Assembly: GCF_014649695.1 (NCBI RefSeq)
Contig: NZ_BMTN01000007.1
Location: 248,001-312,000, forward strand
Source of the DNA: Streptomyces kurssanovii
GTDB taxonomy: Bacteria > Actinomycetota > Actinomycetes > Streptomycetales > Streptomycetaceae
DNA length: 64,000 nt
Direction: 5' to 3'
The translations under genes and the position numbers were made by a program. Positions 62,870 through 64,000 of this stretch are shown one piece after another. Every line of letters starts with the position of its first letter. The stretch's first letter is position 1. The notes under the pieces were generated by a model. That model saw only the letters and a list, made by a program, of their open reading frames with translations, did no database searches and was not told where the DNA came from.

Positions 62870-64000
62870 TCAGGCCTGCAGCCGCCACTTCTGGTTCGCG
62901 GCCCCCGTGCACGACCAGATCTGTGCCCGGGTCCCGTTCGCCGAGGAGTTGTCCGACGCGTCGAGGCACTTGTCCGCGGGGACGTTCACCAGATCCCCGC
63001 TGCCCGCTTCGCGGCGCCACTGCTGTGCGCCCGAGCCGTTGCACGTGTAGAGCTGCACCTTCGCGCCGTCGGCGGTCGAGCCCGATGTCACGTCCAGGCA
63101 CTTGCCGAGCGCCTGCACCGAACCGTCGGAGCGGAGCGTCCAGCGCTGCGCGGCGGAGCCGTTGCAGTCCCACAGCTGGACGGCCGTGCCGTCGGCGGAG
63201 GAACCGCCCGCAACGTCCAGGCACTTGCCGCCGAGGCCCACCAGGGCGCCGGACTGCTCCGAGCCGCCCGACTGCGTACCGGACCAGGTGAAGGTCGCGG
63301 ACGTCTTCCCGGGCAGCGAGTACGTGTACCGCTGTCCGCCCCAGTTGACGGTCATCGTCTGCGCGGAGGGCGAGTCGTTGTAGGCGATGAGGGCCTTGGA
63401 GCCGTCCGGGTTGCGCCAGGCCACGTTGGGGATCGCCGAGCTGCCGGTCGACGCGATCCGGTGGGCGCCCGGCTTCACGAACTTCGTGAGGTGGCCCATC
63501 GTGTAGTACTCGATCGTGTAGTCCACCTGGCCGTGCCGCGAGTCGCCGTTGTGGACGGTGATCAGGCCGTCGCAGGTGCCGCAGCCGCCGTTGTGCGGGC
63601 CCCGGTTCTGGTCGACCGCGAGGGACCACTTCGTCACCGACTTCGCCCAGTTACGGGTGTAGTCGATGATGTTCATCATGTCCTCACGCTGCTGGTTCGC
63701 GATCCAGGTGCCGCCGGAGTGCTCGGTCTGGAAGGCGTCCAGCTGCGGGTACTGGTTGTGGACCTCCGTCTGCTTGGAGACGTTGCCGCCGTAGCCGTGC
63801 CAGGCGACGCCTCCGAAGTTCGGGTGGCTGCGCACCGCCGCGTCGTTCACGGTCTGCGCCGCGTAGGCGTCGTAGGTGTCCCAGTTCCAGTCGTGTGCCA
63901 GCACCTTCGTGGGCAGGCCCGCGTTCGCGAGTTTCGGCAGCAGCTCGCTCTTGGTGAAGTACGCGAGGCCGGAGGCGTTCCAGCTCATCGAGGGGTATCC
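62870..64000 (-). CDS. GH30-type glycoside hydrolase with ricin-type lectin domain, 5' end outside the window
   Basis: At least 376 residues of the C-terminal part. The frame runs to the window edge, where GYPSMSWN is read, a wording usual in GH30 enzymes. The barrel end carries HGYGGNVSK and the likely nucleophile glutamate in AFQTEHSGGTW, then MNIIDYTRNWAKSVTKWSLAVD and a beta-sandwich (AIPNVAWRNPDGSKALIAYN). From about residue 245 of the fragment three QxW repeats (VQLWDCNGSAAQRWTL, VQLYTCNGSGAQQWRR, AQIWSCTGAANQKWRL) form a beta-trefoil carbohydrate-binding module. It is probably a secreted beta-1,6-glucanase or related glucosidase; the exact specificity is not readable. Convergent with cimA. 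Confidence 0.85.
   Translation of the reverse strand, partial: GYPSMSWNASGLAYFTKSELLPKLANAGLPTKVLAHDWNWDTYDAYAAQTVNDAAVRSHPNFGGVAWHGYGGNVSKQTEVHNQYPQLDAFQTEHSGGTWIANQQREDMMNIIDYTRNWAKSVTKWSLAVDQNRGPHNGGCGTCDGLITVHNGDSRHGQVDYTIEYYTMGHLTKFVKPGAHRIASTGSSAIPNVAWRNPDGSKALIAYNDSPSAQTMTVNWGGQRYTYSLPGKTSATFTWSGTQSGGSEQSGALVGLGGKCLDVAGGSSADGTAVQLWDCNGSAAQRWTLRSDGSVQALGKCLDVTSGSTADGAKVQLYTCNGSGAQQWRREAGSGDLVNVPADKCLDASDNSSANGTRAQIWSCTGAANQKWRLQA

Overview
The window is high-GC chromosomal DNA of a Streptomyces-type actinomycete. The evidence is the codon bias, the GTG/TTG starts, the frequent leaderless starts, the Tat signals, and a gene order that, as far as I remember, matches the SCO5485-SCO5530 region of S. 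coelicolor. I see no insertion sequences, phage genes, CRISPR arrays, tRNAs or rRNAs. It reads as core chromosome with a few accessory islands.

Layout. 1-5.9 kb: end of a TRIC-type channel gene, an acyl-CoA thioesterase, a TetR regulator facing two small membrane proteins, a cysteine desulfurase, a Tat-exported amidase and the tRNA thiolase gene mnmA. 5.9-10 kb: two alpha/beta hydrolases, a LOG-family protein, an SDR oxidoreductase and a MetE-like protein. 10-18.7 kb: ligA, a membrane GGDEF-EAL protein (rmdB-like) and gatC-gatA-small membrane ORF-gatB. 18.9-32.5 kb: accessory stretch with a secreted protein, a Tat phospholipase C, an MMPL transporter, two GNATs, an ArsR-type pseudogene beside an MFS gene, a PQQ-type sugar dehydrogenase lipoprotein, an aldo/keto reductase and a 2-hydroxyacid dehydrogenase. 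32.6-41.2 kb: a PAS-GGDEF-degenerate EAL protein (cdgC-like), then an attenuator followed by ilvB-ilvN-ilvC and serA. 41.6-45.4 kb: NfeD and SPFH pair, then a DHA2 exporter with its TetR. 45.4-49.4 kb: a PucR-type regulator facing proline dehydrogenase and pruA. 49.5-52.5 kb: DUF1206 protein, an Ala/Lys-rich protein, an RTX-repeat secreted protein with a double frameshift, and a 42-residue ORF. 52.5-55 kb: leuB and ilvE. 55-60.7 kb: an unusual urease-like cluster. 61-62.8 kb: a second attenuator and cimA. The window ends inside a GH30-ricin enzyme.

How the genes work together. Branched-chain amino acid synthesis dominates: ilvBNC, leuB, ilvE and cimA lie within 27 kb, and two of these units (ilvB and cimA) have a short leader ORF followed by a hairpin with a T tract, which is the arrangement of transcription attenuation. 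Two cyclic-di-GMP proteins with opposite predicted activities sit 20 kb apart. Cysteine desulfurase and MnmA probably supply sulfur for tRNA 2-thiouridine.

Most interesting region. At 55.0-60.7 kb a nucleobase-type permease, a fused UreAB, a divergent UreC, an agmatine deiminase and a BetI-like TetR regulator are grouped. UreC keeps all the metal ligands and the carbamylated lysine, but it has lost the flap cysteine and the usual GTGPA-GT-ATT-TPG loop, and no ureD/E/F/G accessory genes are nearby. Agmatine deiminase produces N-carbamoylputrescine, a substituted urea. I therefore suggest, as a hypothesis, that this urease-like complex acts on a substituted urea such as N-carbamoylputrescine. 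Three copies of a 15-bp dyad (consensus TTGAGTGACGTTCAA) overlap the two divergent promoters of the cluster.
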